From Candidatus Sulfotelmatobacter sp. (GTDB taxonomy: Bacteria; Acidobacteriota; Terriglobia; Terriglobales; Acidobacteriaceae), in assembly GCA_030041475.1 (NCBI GenBank), contig JASHNU010000011.1, forward strand, positions 1 to 48,444: a DNA stretch of 48,444 bases. Direction: 5' to 3'. The notes under the pieces were generated by a model that saw nothing but the letters and a program-made list of their open reading frames with translations, was not told the origin of the DNA and searched no databases. The translations under genes and the position numbers were made by a program. The number at the start of each line of letters is the position of its first letter. Positions within the stretch are counted from its first letter, which is position 1. Shown in pieces: positions 41,901-48,444 of the stretch.

Positions 41901-42205
41901 AAGAGCGCATCCGCGAGCATCTTGGCCAGCTCTACGGCGCGGTGAATGGGTATGAAGGCAGGCCGGCAGATTATCAGGCGGCTCGCAGCGAATCGCTGGC
42001 GCACGAACTGCAGGATGTGATCGACGATTTCCAGAAGCTGGCACAGAAGGAGCTTCCGGGTATCAACGCGTCGCTGAAGAAGAAGGGCGCGGGGGAGATC
42101 ACCGTGCTAACGGAAGCTGATTGGCAGAAAAAACGTGCAGCCGAAGGCGGATCAGGCGCTGCCGCCGGGATGCGATTCTTCAGCCAGACCACAGAAAACG
42201 ACTAG
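38999..42205 (+). CDS. Large exported BNR/sortilin-type beta-propeller (WD40/YVTN/BNR-like)
   Basis: The 1068-residue protein has a signal peptide (about 10-30, LCFGIALLCCAALVSAQ) and a double-propeller region (about 30-740) with many BNR/Asp-box units. Examples are GVWKSVNGGTTYKSVF, GVYKSTDGGENWTNVG and GLYRSDDGGANWTKLD. Such proteins are annotated as VPS10/sortilin-type or sialidase-like; no sialidase active-site set (Arg triad, FRIP) is evident, so a hydrolase call is not made. A C-terminal region (about 760-1040) has a FlgD-like strand pattern and a helical part. It is an exported or outer-membrane-associated protein of unknown ligand. ATG 38999 has a GAGG site and directly precedes the signal peptide. 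Confidence 0.83.
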   Translation: MTTCAIERNFRIRLNLCFGIALLCCAALVSAQSNYRFDSGTISGLPARNIGSAAMSGRIAAVDAVDQDGRITVFVGSASGGVWKSVNGGTTYKSVFDRESVQSIGAVAIDPSNSKTVWVGTGEAWVRNSVSVGDGVYKSTDGGENWTNVGLKDSEHIAKILVDPNDGNNVLVCAMGHLWNDSDAGGVFKTTDGGKSWKKVLAGANGSSGCALLAMSRQEPKTIYASMWDFRRQGWTFRSGGPGSGLFKSTDGGDHWMEISDSNAKGLPPRPWGRVAIAVAPAKPQVVYANIEAEKGRGLYRSDDGGANWTKLDASNFMVWRPFYFGNLIVDPKDENKIFKPDLILLYSTDGGKSFNVVSSAAHGDFHDVWIDPKNPNIVIAGDDGGLWRSEDGGNRWKHQMNLPVSQFYHVSVDNSDPYRVYGGLQDNSSWVGDSSYPGGVTNSRWENMFGGDGFWMFEDTADPNYIYAEAQGGEIGRVQRYTHEIREIKPLPNYGEKKLRFNWNTPIHMSPNEKGTLYIGAQFLFRSRDHGQSWDRISPDLTTNDPEKQKQEESGGVTIDNSSAEEHTTIYSISESPKNGQIIWVGTDDGNLQITRDGGKNWTNVVGNVSGLGKNSWVSTVEASRFDEGTAYVTFDRHWYGDMNPYCYKTTDYGKTWTALPVRESGARGYAHVIKEDSVSPNLLFLGTEFGLWISVDGGQHWAQYKGSNFPAAAVRDIAVQAREGDLVLGTHGRGIWVIDDILPLRALTPDLMSKEATLIPGKTIQYFDVFAGWVEGNESYTGPSRPTDAQITYYQRGRHIFGDLKIEILDSNGKLVDTVPGSKHRGLNRAAWSMRIKAPAVPPAATALFEAAQGPRVLPGTYTVKMTKGDNVYTEQLNVTLDPRAKFTVEDRKAQFDLTMKVYHTIEHMTWGVEAIEGVRNGANARAGKLPEKDALHKQLEDLSAKCDELRKKIVATKEGGMITGEERIREHLGQLYGAVNGYEGRPADYQAARSESLAHELQDVIDDFQKLAQKELPGINASLKKKGAGEITVLTEADWQKKRAAEGGSGAAAGMRFFSQTTEND

Positions 42206-42395
42206 GCGGCTTTCGCAACTTGTCACGTTGAGCGCAGGGACCGGTTCGCCAAGCGGATCAGTCCCGAAGCCGCGCCCTTGTGCGATGACATCTGCCTGCG
42301 GGCTGCTCTCTCTCGCATTGATTCCCGCCTCTGACGCGAGTAGATTGGTCTATCTCGAACGAAGCCTCCATAACAAGTCGAGGAGAATCTTCACG

Positions 42396-43100
42396 ATGAA
42401 ACGCTTTGTTACGGCTATTTCTGTGCTCGTTTTTCTGCTTGGCGGCCTAGCCGCGTTCTCATTCGCTGCCGACGACGATCAAAATGTTTGCAAAGGTGAT
42501 CCCGACCACTGGCAACAACTTTTCAACGGCAAGGATCTAACCGGATGGAAACATGTGGGTCCCGGCGGCGACACCGTGGAAGATGGATTGATCCGCACGC
42601 ACGGCGGCATGGGCCTGCTTTATTGGACTGGCGGCAAGATTGGAAATTGCCTCATCCACGTCGTCTACAAGATGCGCGATGTGAACGACAACTCCGGAGT
42701 CTTCATCCGCATTCCCCTCGAACCCCGCGAAGAGTGGATGCCGGTACATTACGGCTTCGAAGTACAAATTGACAACAATCCGCAGGCCTCCGGCGAAGAC
42801 GAGTATCACGAAACCGCCATGCTCTATTCGCTGACCAAGCCGTTGGTGAAACACGCCTGGAAGCCGGGCCCGGAGTGGAACACAATGGACATCACGCTCG
42901 ATGGGCCGCGAACGATCGTGGTGCTTAACGGAATCAAAGTTACTGACTACAAGGACGGCGATCCGGTGCCGGAGCGCAAGTTCGACTTCGAGCCGCAGCG
43001 TGGCCCGCGGCCGAATTTCGGCTACATGGGCCTGCAGAACCACAGCGACAACGACATTGTCTTCTTCAAGGAAGTCGCCATCAAGCCGCTGAAGAAATGA
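42396..43100 (+). CDS. Exported DUF1080 (3-keto-disaccharide hydrolase-type) protein
   Basis: The 234-residue protein has a signal peptide (1-24, LVFLLGGLAAFSFAA) and a DUF1080 (PF06439) jelly-roll domain. The opening WQQLFNGKDLTGWKHVGPGGDTVEDGLIRT is the family hallmark. NDNSGVFIRIP and HYGFEVQIDN form the putative carbohydrate site, and GPRPNFGYMGLQNHSDNDIVFF is the closing block. Members include 3-keto-disaccharide hydrolases that cleave oxidised glycosides. The following gene, a Tat-exported Gfo/Idh/MocA oxidoreductase, starts 49 bp downstream and could make the 3-keto substrate. A GAGGAG site precedes the ATG. The catalytic residues cannot be fixed from sequence. Confidence 0.87.
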   Translation: MKRFVTAISVLVFLLGGLAAFSFAADDDQNVCKGDPDHWQQLFNGKDLTGWKHVGPGGDTVEDGLIRTHGGMGLLYWTGGKIGNCLIHVVYKMRDVNDNSGVFIRIPLEPREEWMPVHYGFEVQIDNNPQASGEDEYHETAMLYSLTKPLVKHAWKPGPEWNTMDITLDGPRTIVVLNGIKVTDYKDGDPVPERKFDFEPQRGPRPNFGYMGLQNHSDNDIVFFKEVAIKPLKK

Positions 43101-43149
43101 TCGCTTCTGAGCCGCTACCACGAGGTCACATCCGATTCGGAGGAATTTC

Positions 43150-44490
43150 ATGAAACGCCTTTTTTCGCGCCGGGCATTCTTGCGGGGAAGCGCCGCAACC
43201 GCGGGAGTTTTGGCTTCCAAGGCAATTCTTCTTGAAGCCCAGCCCTTGCCACGCGCCATTGCGCCGAGCGATCGCGTCCGTTTCGGCATCATCGGAATTG
43301 GCATGCAAGGCTCAGGACTTCTCGCGGGCGCGATCACCATCCCTGGCGTGGAGTGTGTCGCGGCGGCCGATTTGTACGACGGGCGCCACACCCTCGCCAA
43401 GGAAATTACCAACAATCCCAGCTTGCCCACGACGCGACACTATCAGGAATTGCTCGACCGCAAAGATATCGACTGCATCGTGGCGGCTGTTCCTGATCAC
43501 TGGCACAAGCGCGTGGTGGTTGACGCCTGCAACGCCGGTAAAGACATTTACTGCGAGAAGCCCATGTCGCACACTGTCGCCGATGGATTCGCCATGGTCG
43601 AAGCCGCGCGGAAAAACAATCGCATCGTGCAGATCGGTTCGCAGCGCGTCAGTTCCCTGCTTTGCGATAAAGCGCGCGAACTCTACCAGACCGGCGCAAT
43701 CGGCGAAGTCGAAATGGTAGAGCTCACCCTCGGCCGCAACGATCCGACCGGCGCCTGGGAGTATCCTCCTCCGTTCGATCTTTCTCCTGAGACGCTCGAC
43801 TGGGACACGTGGCTCAACGACGCGCCCAAAATTCCTTTCAACAAATATCACTTCGCGCGCTGGCGCTGCTGGAAGGCCTACGGCACGGGCGTGGCCGGCG
43901 ACCTGATGGTCCATCTCATCAGCGGCATGCTGGTCACGCTGGGATGGAACGAAGTGCCGCGCTCGGCGACGGCGCTGGGCGGCATCTTCCGCTTCAACGA
44001 TGGCCGCGACATGCCCGACTTCCACACCGTGCTCTTCGACTATCACGGTATTCCGGTGTACGTCCGCCTCGATCTGGGCTGCGAAACGCCGGAACTGGCG
44101 CGGTTTATGGGGCCGAGGGGAATTCTCGACGCCGGCGAGTACGATCTGCGGCATTCGCCCCAGGTCGGCGTCGACACCGATCCCAGTTACTACAGCTCGG
44201 GATTTCCTGCGAAGATGCGCGAAGAATACTTCAAGCTATGGCATGCCGAACACGATCCCGTGCTCGGCAAGGAGCCCACGCACGATGACACGCTTTACCA
44301 CGGGCACGACTGGGACGACATGCGCCCGCACCTGAACGTGTTTTTCCAGTCGGTGAAGTCGCGCAAGCCGGTGACGGAGGATGCAATCTTTGGAAACAAT
44401 GCCGCCATCGCCTGTCACATGGCGAACGAATCGTATTTCCGCAAGAAAACCGTGATCTGGGACGAGGCTACGAGAACGATCAAATCCTAG
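43150..44490 (+). CDS. Tat-exported Gfo/Idh/MocA-family oxidoreductase
   Basis: The 446-residue enzyme has a twin-arginine signal (FSRRAFLRGSAATAGVLAS) and a Gfo/Idh/MocA dehydrogenase body. The Rossmann motif is FGIIGIGMQGSG. IVAAVPDHWHKR and IYCEKPMSHTV follow, with the lysine of EKP. The C-terminal substrate domain includes GVAGDLMVHLISGMLV, with a conserved histidine. It is probably a periplasmic sugar oxidoreductase with a cofactor acquired before export, like the glucose-fructose oxidoreductase of Zymomonas. A GGAGG site precedes the ATG. It forms a pair with the DUF1080 hydrolase gene, and the two would act in one keto-sugar pathway. Confidence 0.9.
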   Translation: MKRLFSRRAFLRGSAATAGVLASKAILLEAQPLPRAIAPSDRVRFGIIGIGMQGSGLLAGAITIPGVECVAAADLYDGRHTLAKEITNNPSLPTTRHYQELLDRKDIDCIVAAVPDHWHKRVVVDACNAGKDIYCEKPMSHTVADGFAMVEAARKNNRIVQIGSQRVSSLLCDKARELYQTGAIGEVEMVELTLGRNDPTGAWEYPPPFDLSPETLDWDTWLNDAPKIPFNKYHFARWRCWKAYGTGVAGDLMVHLISGMLVTLGWNEVPRSATALGGIFRFNDGRDMPDFHTVLFDYHGIPVYVRLDLGCETPELARFMGPRGILDAGEYDLRHSPQVGVDTDPSYYSSGFPAKMREEYFKLWHAEHDPVLGKEPTHDDTLYHGHDWDDMRPHLNVFFQSVKSRKPVTEDAIFGNNAAIACHMANESYFRKKTVIWDEATRTIKS

Positions 44491-44523
44491 CTTCTTCAGG
44501 AGACAGTAGGCAGGCTGAAGATT

Positions 44524-46176
44524 CTACTTCCGCCCGAAGTTCTCGCCAAAAAAATCTCCCGGCTTCCACTTCGGACGCTCCGGGTCCAGCGCCACGTCGT
44601 ATCCAACCAGGAAATCGAGCTGCATGAACTCAACCGCGGCGTCGAAATCCAGAGGCTGGTTCATGTCGTCGGAGGGAGCGTGGTAGCGCGTGGCGACCCA
44701 TTCCTCGGCGAATTTCTTGCCATTCACCTTCGGATCTTTCGCTTCCTCGCCGTCGTTGATGAAGACTGAAGGAACACCCTGCCGCACAAAGGAGTACTGA
44801 TCGGCCCGGACGAAAAAATGCTGTTCGGGCTCGGGATCGGGAGTCACCTTCAATCCCAGCCGGGCCGCGTTGCGCCGCACGACCGTGTCGAGCGTGCTGT
44901 CCGCCGCGCCGAGAGCGATGATGTCGTTAAACGCGTAGAACACGGCTGCGCCGTCCATGTTGATGTCGGCGACGATGTTGTGGATGGGCACGGTTGGAAA
45001 ATGCGCGAAATAATCCGACCCGAGCAGGCCCTTCTCTTCCGCTGTAAATCCGATGAACATCACCGAGCGGGCGGGCGGGTGTGGCAACGCGGTGAATGCC
45101 TTGGCGATTACCAGCAACGCCGCGGTTCCCGAGGCGTCGTCAACCGCCCCGTTGTAAATGGAATCGCCGTTGATGGGTTGGCCAATTCCCAGATGATCCA
45201 CGTGGGCGCTGTAGACAACATATTCCGGGCTGAGCTTGGGATCGGAGCCGGGAAGCACTGCGATCACGTTTGGGCTGGTGATCGTCTCATGGTGGGCGAC
45301 TTCCCGCACGCTCACGCTAGCCGGCAACGAAAACGACTGCGGCTTGGAGGCCTCGGCATCGCGCAGCACCTGGGCCCACGGCTTGCTGGCGTGTTGAAAT
45401 AGTTTTTCCGATGCAGACGTAGACAGCAGCGCAGTCACCTTGAGCTCTGGAAACGCGTCGCTGGGCATGCCATCAGGCCCAAGCCACCGCATCGCAGGAA
45501 ATCCGAATCCGATCACAACGCGCTGCCAGGGCAAGCTCTTCTCATCCTTCGGCCGCCAGAGAGAGATCAAGCCAACCGCGCCGTGACCGCGGGCACTGCG
45601 CAGCTTCTCGCGGCTGGAACTCAGATGCGCCTGTAATTCCGAAGGAAGGGAAGGAGGGGCCCCGCTGAAAACCACAACGATCTTGCCCTTCACGTCCACG
45701 CTGGCATAGTCGTCGTAGCGGCCATCCGGGGTTCTCACGCCATAGCCAACGAACACCAGAGGCGCTTCGAGCGAAACATCGGGGTAAACCTCGCTGCCGC
45801 GCATGATGAAGTCCTCGCCCCATTTCAGTTCGGAAGTAGATCCATTCTCAGTCACGCTGATCGCGCATTTTTCCGGATCGACGGTAATCTCGCGAAAGGG
45901 CACGCGCTGGTAGTAAGTGCCGTCCTGGCCCGCGGGTTTCAGTCCCAAACCCTCAAATTGGGCGCCGACGTAGCGCGCGGCGATTTCATGACCGCGTCGG
46001 CCGGTGCCGCGCCCTTCGAGCAGGTCATCGGCAAGAAACGCCATGTGCGCCCTAAAGGGTTCTTTCCGAAGTTCCCGCATCGCCGATTGCGCATCCGGCG
46101 GAATCGGAGGGGCGCTTTGCGCAAGTGCCAGAGAGCTGAAGAGAAACAGAGCACACAGGGAGAGGAAATTCCGCAT
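44524..46176 (-). CDS. Exported M28-family zinc aminopeptidase with a PA-type insert
   Basis: The 550-residue protein has a signal peptide (1-19, LCALFLFSSLALAQS) and an M28 peptidase. The N-terminal part has FRAHMAFLADDLLEGRGTGRRG, typical of the group. A PA-like domain is inserted (about residues 110-290). The metal ligands appear in the expected order: YSAHVDHLG (His), GAVDDASGTAALL (bridging Asp), FTAEEKGLLGSDYF (catalytic Glu pair), NIVADINMDG (Asp) and a late TRYHAPSDD (His). It cuts N-terminal residues from peptides outside the cytoplasm. ATG 46176 follows a GGAGG site (an in-frame start at 46191 is weaker). It is convergent with the oxidoreductase gene. Confidence 0.92.
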   Translation of the reverse strand: MRNFLSLCALFLFSSLALAQSAPPIPPDAQSAMRELRKEPFRAHMAFLADDLLEGRGTGRRGHEIAARYVGAQFEGLGLKPAGQDGTYYQRVPFREITVDPEKCAISVTENGSTSELKWGEDFIMRGSEVYPDVSLEAPLVFVGYGVRTPDGRYDDYASVDVKGKIVVVFSGAPPSLPSELQAHLSSSREKLRSARGHGAVGLISLWRPKDEKSLPWQRVVIGFGFPAMRWLGPDGMPSDAFPELKVTALLSTSASEKLFQHASKPWAQVLRDAEASKPQSFSLPASVSVREVAHHETITSPNVIAVLPGSDPKLSPEYVVYSAHVDHLGIGQPINGDSIYNGAVDDASGTAALLVIAKAFTALPHPPARSVMFIGFTAEEKGLLGSDYFAHFPTVPIHNIVADINMDGAAVFYAFNDIIALGAADSTLDTVVRRNAARLGLKVTPDPEPEQHFFVRADQYSFVRQGVPSVFINDGEEAKDPKVNGKKFAEEWVATRYHAPSDDMNQPLDFDAAVEFMQLDFLVGYDVALDPERPKWKPGDFFGENFGRK

Positions 46177-46325
46177 GACGCCTCCAAGCATGGACCATCA
46201 AAAGATGCACGACAAATTTATAACGATCAGGGAGTATATCCGAAGCGCGGCCCCGCCGCTCTTGTCGCTTTTCTCTGCAGCCGCACGGGGCCGCATGTTA
46301 GCCTTCTCGACGCTGAGGAGGTCGC

Positions 46326-46877
46326 ATGCCGAAGAGCGCGCCGACACCGAGTTCCGAAGCTCATCGAGTGATGGCAGAAGCTTTCGCCGTCAACGACCGC
46401 ATGAATCAGCTCATTCTCGAGCATCTCGACCCGCGGGCGTGGCACGCCAAACCGCCTGGGAGCAAGGGGCGCACCATCGCCGCGATCTTCGCGCATGTAC
46501 ACAACATTCGCCGCAAGTGGCTGCGCTTGTCCGCCCCCCATCTGCGGTTGCCCCCGCCGCTTGATCGATCGCATTGCACCGTGAGGGAAGCCAAGACAGC
46601 ACTAACCGAAAGTGCCGCACGCTGCTGCGAGATGCTCGCTGACGCTCTGGCGAATCCCCGCAGCCGCATCAGAAGATTCCGCCGCGATTGCTGGGCGCGT
46701 CCGTGGGCGCCCGGCGCTGCCATGTTTGCTTACATGATCACGCACGATGCTCATCATCGCGGCCAGGTTTGTTGGCTCGCGCGCGAGTTCGGGTTTCCGC
46801 TACCTCAGAAGGCCGCTTACACTATGTGGACCTGGGAGAAGTTGTGGAAGGATTGCGGTTTCACCCGCCCGCGCTGA
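46326..46877 (+). CDS. DinB-family protein
   Basis: The 183-residue cytoplasmic protein has the DinB four-helix pattern. EAFAVNDRMNQLILEHLDPRAWHAKP starts the first helix. Metal-ligand histidines lie in IFAHVHNIRRKW (second helix) and MITHDAHHRGQVCWLAREFGF (last conserved helix). The family has bacillithiol- or mycothiol-dependent transferases and many uncharacterised members; the substrate here is unknown. The ATG is preceded by GAGGAGG (46314 region). The end is basic and short. It is divergent from the M28 peptidase. Confidence 0.87.
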   Translation: MPKSAPTPSSEAHRVMAEAFAVNDRMNQLILEHLDPRAWHAKPPGSKGRTIAAIFAHVHNIRRKWLRLSAPHLRLPPPLDRSHCTVREAKTALTESAARCCEMLADALANPRSRIRRFRRDCWARPWAPGAAMFAYMITHDAHHRGQVCWLAREFGFPLPQKAAYTMWTWEKLWKDCGFTRPR

Positions 46878-46934
46878 CTCTGTAAATAGAAATCAAAGTT
46901 TGCAGCTCAACCTCATTTTCTCGGGGATCAATCG

Positions 46935-47671
46935 ATGAATCGGCTTAGCTCAAGAACGCACTCATCACCGGCGGAACAAGCGGTATCGGGCTCGAAACGG
47001 CGCGGGAATTTCTCAAAGAGGGTGCCCGTGTCGCTGTTACCGGCAGAAATCCAAAGGCTCTCGAGGCAGCGCGCAATGAACTGGGAGAGAAACTGGTGGC
47101 CATCGCTTCCGACGCGGGCGATGTGTCTGGCCAGAAGAAAGTCGCCGACACCGTTCGCGAGGAATTTGGGCGCCTCGACGTCCTCTTCGTTAATGCCGGC
47201 GTTGTCGAAATGGCGCCCCTGGAAAAGTGGGACGAAAACGCGTTTGATCGCTCGTTCCATACCAACTTCAAGGGACCCTTCTTCCTCATCCAGGCGCTCT
47301 TGCCTGTCTTTAACAATCCGGCTTCGATTGTGCTTATGACATCGATCAACTCGCATATCGGAATGCCGAATTCGAGTGTCTACGGGGCGACAAAAGGAGC
47401 CTTGCTCTCCCTTGCACCTACGCTGTCCGGTGAGCTGATCTCCCGCGGCATTCGTGTTAACGCCATCACCGGGGGTCCGATCGCGACACCGCTCTACGGC
47501 AAACTAGGGATGGGAGAAGCCGAACTGAAAGGGCTCGCCAGCCAGATCCCGGCGAAGCGCTTGGGAAAACCATCGGAGGTCGCCGACGCAGTTGTGTTTT
47601 TCGCTTCGGACGAGTCCGCATTCATCGTTGGCAGCGAACTCGTGATCGATGGAGGAATGAGCACTCTGTGA
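46935..47671 (+). pseudogene. Short-chain dehydrogenase/reductase (SDR), frameshifted near the 5' end
   Basis: From 46952 on, one frame encodes a complete SDR body of about 240 residues: ALITGGTSGIGLETAREFL (cofactor motif TGGTSGIG), VNAGVVEM (NAG), the catalytic serine in MTSINSHIG and YGATKGALL with the YxxxK pair, plus VGSELVIDGGMSTL at the end. In that frame a TAG stop precedes the ITGG region and no start exists before GTG 47096, which would drop the cofactor loop. The ATG at 46935 is in a neighbouring frame (MNRLSS). One more A at 46952-46953 would join the frames into MNRLSSKNALITGG. The gene is thus either mutated or misread by one base. Translation from 47096 would give a product without a binding site for NAD(P). 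Confidence 0.75.
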
Positions 47672-47700
47672 AACCGTCGGAGCCGACGAAGAACGAGGAA

Positions 47701-47730
47701 TGGTAGGCCCGAATGGATTCGAACTTGAGC
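47701..47730 (-). other. tRNA 3'-end fragment (T-arm and acceptor), copy 1
   Basis: On the minus strand the segment reads AAGTTCGAATCC then CGGGCCTACCA, a T-loop followed by an acceptor 3' strand and CCA. The T-stem pairs poorly and no 5' half is found. It shares 22 of 25 bases with copy 2, 120 bp away. Confidence 0.55.
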
Positions 47731-47814
47731 CGGTTTGCGGGCGTGAGCGGAGCGAGAGTCCGCAGGCGAAATCCCGAGCGTAGCGAAGGACCTCCGACTC
47801 AAAGTATCGCTGGC

Positions 47815-48199
47815 TTAATATGGTAGGCGGGAATGGATTCGAACCATCGACCTCTTTCGTGTCAATTCGCTAAACGGATTGAGACGAGTGATACCGAGCG
47901 AGAGCGAACCGTCATCGAAAGGCAGGCTGAAGCTGATGTGGCCAGCGGAATCCTTACAATAGAAATCCATATTCGCTGCTCCACCGGCGATTTGAGGCCC
48001 GAACTCTCCAAATTTCAACTTACGCCTATCCGAAGGATTTTGAGCGAAGCCTTTGATGTCCTGTGCGGATTCAACAAGACCGCCAATGGCGACGTAAATG
48101 TGTGCGGAGCCACCGAAGATGGCTGTTCCAAGCTGAGACACGAACCTCGAGCAGATCCGCGTCATTCCACAAGATCTCCAATCGGATTCCTGTATCCAT
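47815..48199 (-). pseudogene. Small conserved hypothetical gene, frameshifted and with a replaced C-terminus
   Basis: On the minus strand the start at 48199 reads MDTGIRLEILWNDADLLEVR, up to VSAWN, and then the frame fails. The next frame continues with FGGSAHIYVAIGGLVESAQD and PSDRRKLKFGEFGPQIAGGA, then NMDFYCKDSAGHISFSLPF. The two parts together look like a small single-domain protein family of unknown function, joined if one extra base near 48110-48125 is removed. The C-terminal part after SLPF does not look like the family and runs into the tRNA-like fragment at 47821-47865, ending IHSRLPY. The gene is therefore probably inactive, with both a frameshift and a recombined end. No annotation of function is possible. 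Confidence 0.5.
47821..47865 (-). other. tRNA-Val-like 3' half (anticodon loop to CCA), copy 2
   Basis: The minus strand reads TTGACAC (a loop with anticodon GAC), then GAAAG, AGGTC, the T-arm GATGG-TTCGAAT-CCATT, CCCGCCT, A and CCA. The T-stem pairs, with one G-U pair. The left half of the anticodon stem, the D-arm and the acceptor 5' strand AGGCGGG are missing upstream. The match begins at the anticodon loop, a common crossover site for tyrosine integrases, so this may be an att scar. Confidence 0.6.
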
Positions 48200-48324
48200 G
48201 CGCGTAAGTTTATCAGGAGTGCCTGAGCTGAGAGAACGACACGGTGAGTGTAATGGGGATTAATGAGATGGTCCGCCGCCGAGTAGATTACAACTCGGCA
48301 GTCCACACAAGGAGGATCATCACA
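48200..48324 (+). ncRNA. IS110 left-end noncoding region, candidate bridge-RNA locus
   Basis: IS110-family elements encode a bridge RNA in a noncoding end next to the recombinase gene. This 125-bp stretch directly precedes the recombinase ATG and holds a perfect 7-bp stem (GCCGAGT, 48279-48285, with ACTCGGC, 48294-48300) and an 8-base loop. Neither the element boundary nor guide loops can be assigned, so the call is only positional. Confidence 0.3.
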
Positions 48325-48444
48325 ATGCACATCGCGTCGATCGGAATCGATCTGGGCAAGACCACCTTTCACCTGGTTGCATTAGGAGAGCGAAGCAAGG
48401 TTCTGTTCCGTAAGAAATTCTCACGTTCGCAACTGCTGGCATAC
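48325..48444 (+). CDS. IS110-family transposase (recombinase), 5' part only
   Basis: The first 40 residues of a gene that runs off the window. IASIGIDLGKTTFHLVALGE is the start of the RuvC-like DEDD domain of IS110 transposases, where the aspartate of GIDLGKTTFH is the first acidic residue of the active site. IS110 enzymes recombine DNA guided by a bridge RNA and use a serine nucleophile in the C-terminal Tnp domain, which is not in view. A GGAGG site (48311-48315) lies 9 bases before the ATG. It marks a mobile element at the right edge of the window, next to two disrupted genes and tRNA fragments. Confidence 0.88.
   Translation, partial: MHIASIGIDLGKTTFHLVALGERSKVLFRKKFSRSQLLAY

Noticed and set aside
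38999..42205. Calling the large propeller a sialidase
   Set aside because: Asp-box repeats alone do not define a sialidase; the catalytic arginine triad and FRIP motif were not seen.
1..48444. CRISPR arrays, rRNA genes, complete tRNA genes, prophage genes
   Set aside because: No regularly spaced repeats, rRNA-like sequence, cloverleaf-capable tRNA or phage structural genes were recognised on reading both strands.

Overview
This window looks like a chromosomal segment of an acidobacterium (Acidobacteriota, Terriglobia/Koribacter-like). The call rests on gene content: three secreted VWFA-related proteins of the acidobacterial type, an M56/BlaR1 protease carrying a C-terminal array of 28-residue repeats, many Sec- or Tat-exported proteins, TonB C-terminal domain proteins, Ycf48-like and BNR-type beta-propellers, and GC-rich sequence with GTG and TTG starts. 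No rRNA, complete tRNA or CRISPR array is visible. The species cannot be named from sequence alone.

Layout. 1-6.9 kb: a TPR/PPC-repeat membrane protein, lgt, an RluA-type pseudouridine synthase, VWFA protein 1, a DUF3052 protein, a Gfo/Idh/MocA oxidoreductase, and a PpiC-TonB gene broken by a frameshift in a G6 run. 7-14.4 kb: a Tat-exported HisC-like aminotransferase, divergently oriented VWFA proteins 2 and 3, an MglA GTPase, an SRPBCC protein and an M13 zinc peptidase. 14.4-23.9 kb: a membrane SpoIIE-type phosphatase, a GIDE-domain protein, a CTP-synthase-like amidotransferase, two proteins of unknown function, exported msrA-msrB, lexA, a TonB-domain protein, thioredoxin and a GNAT acetyltransferase. 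24.1-34.4 kb: an ECF sigma factor followed by a membrane zinc-finger/Ycf48 candidate anti-sigma factor, an ARPP-1-like protein, a HEAT-repeat protein, a YncE-like propeller, a zinc-ribbon protein, a TPR protein, tatA and a DUF481 outer-membrane protein. 34.4-37.9 kb: a blaI-blaR1-repeat-protein operon. 38.1-46.9 kb: a LolA-like lipoprotein carrier, a large BNR/sortilin-type propeller, a DUF1080 hydrolase with a Tat-exported Gfo/Idh/MocA oxidoreductase, an M28 peptidase and a DinB protein. 46.9-48.4 kb: a frameshifted SDR gene, two tRNA 3'-end fragments, a frameshifted small gene and the start of an IS110 transposase. This last part looks like the edge of a mobile region.

How it fits together. 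Most of the window serves the cell envelope: export (tatA, Tat substrates), lipoprotein maturation (lgt), periplasmic methionine repair (msrAB), peptidases (M13, M28, M56), and sugar processing that is probably periplasmic (DUF1080 plus oxidoreductase). Two signalling modules stand out. One is the ECF sigma/Ycf48 pair. The other is the BlaI/BlaR1-like operon, where a perfect palindrome fills the promoter spacer, a second near-copy lies 21 bp upstream, and the repeat array of the sensor protease recurs in a separate exported protein. That operon is the best candidate for an undescribed system. Three genes show single-base frameshifts, two of them next to short homopolymers, so sequencing error must be excluded before they are treated as pseudogenes.
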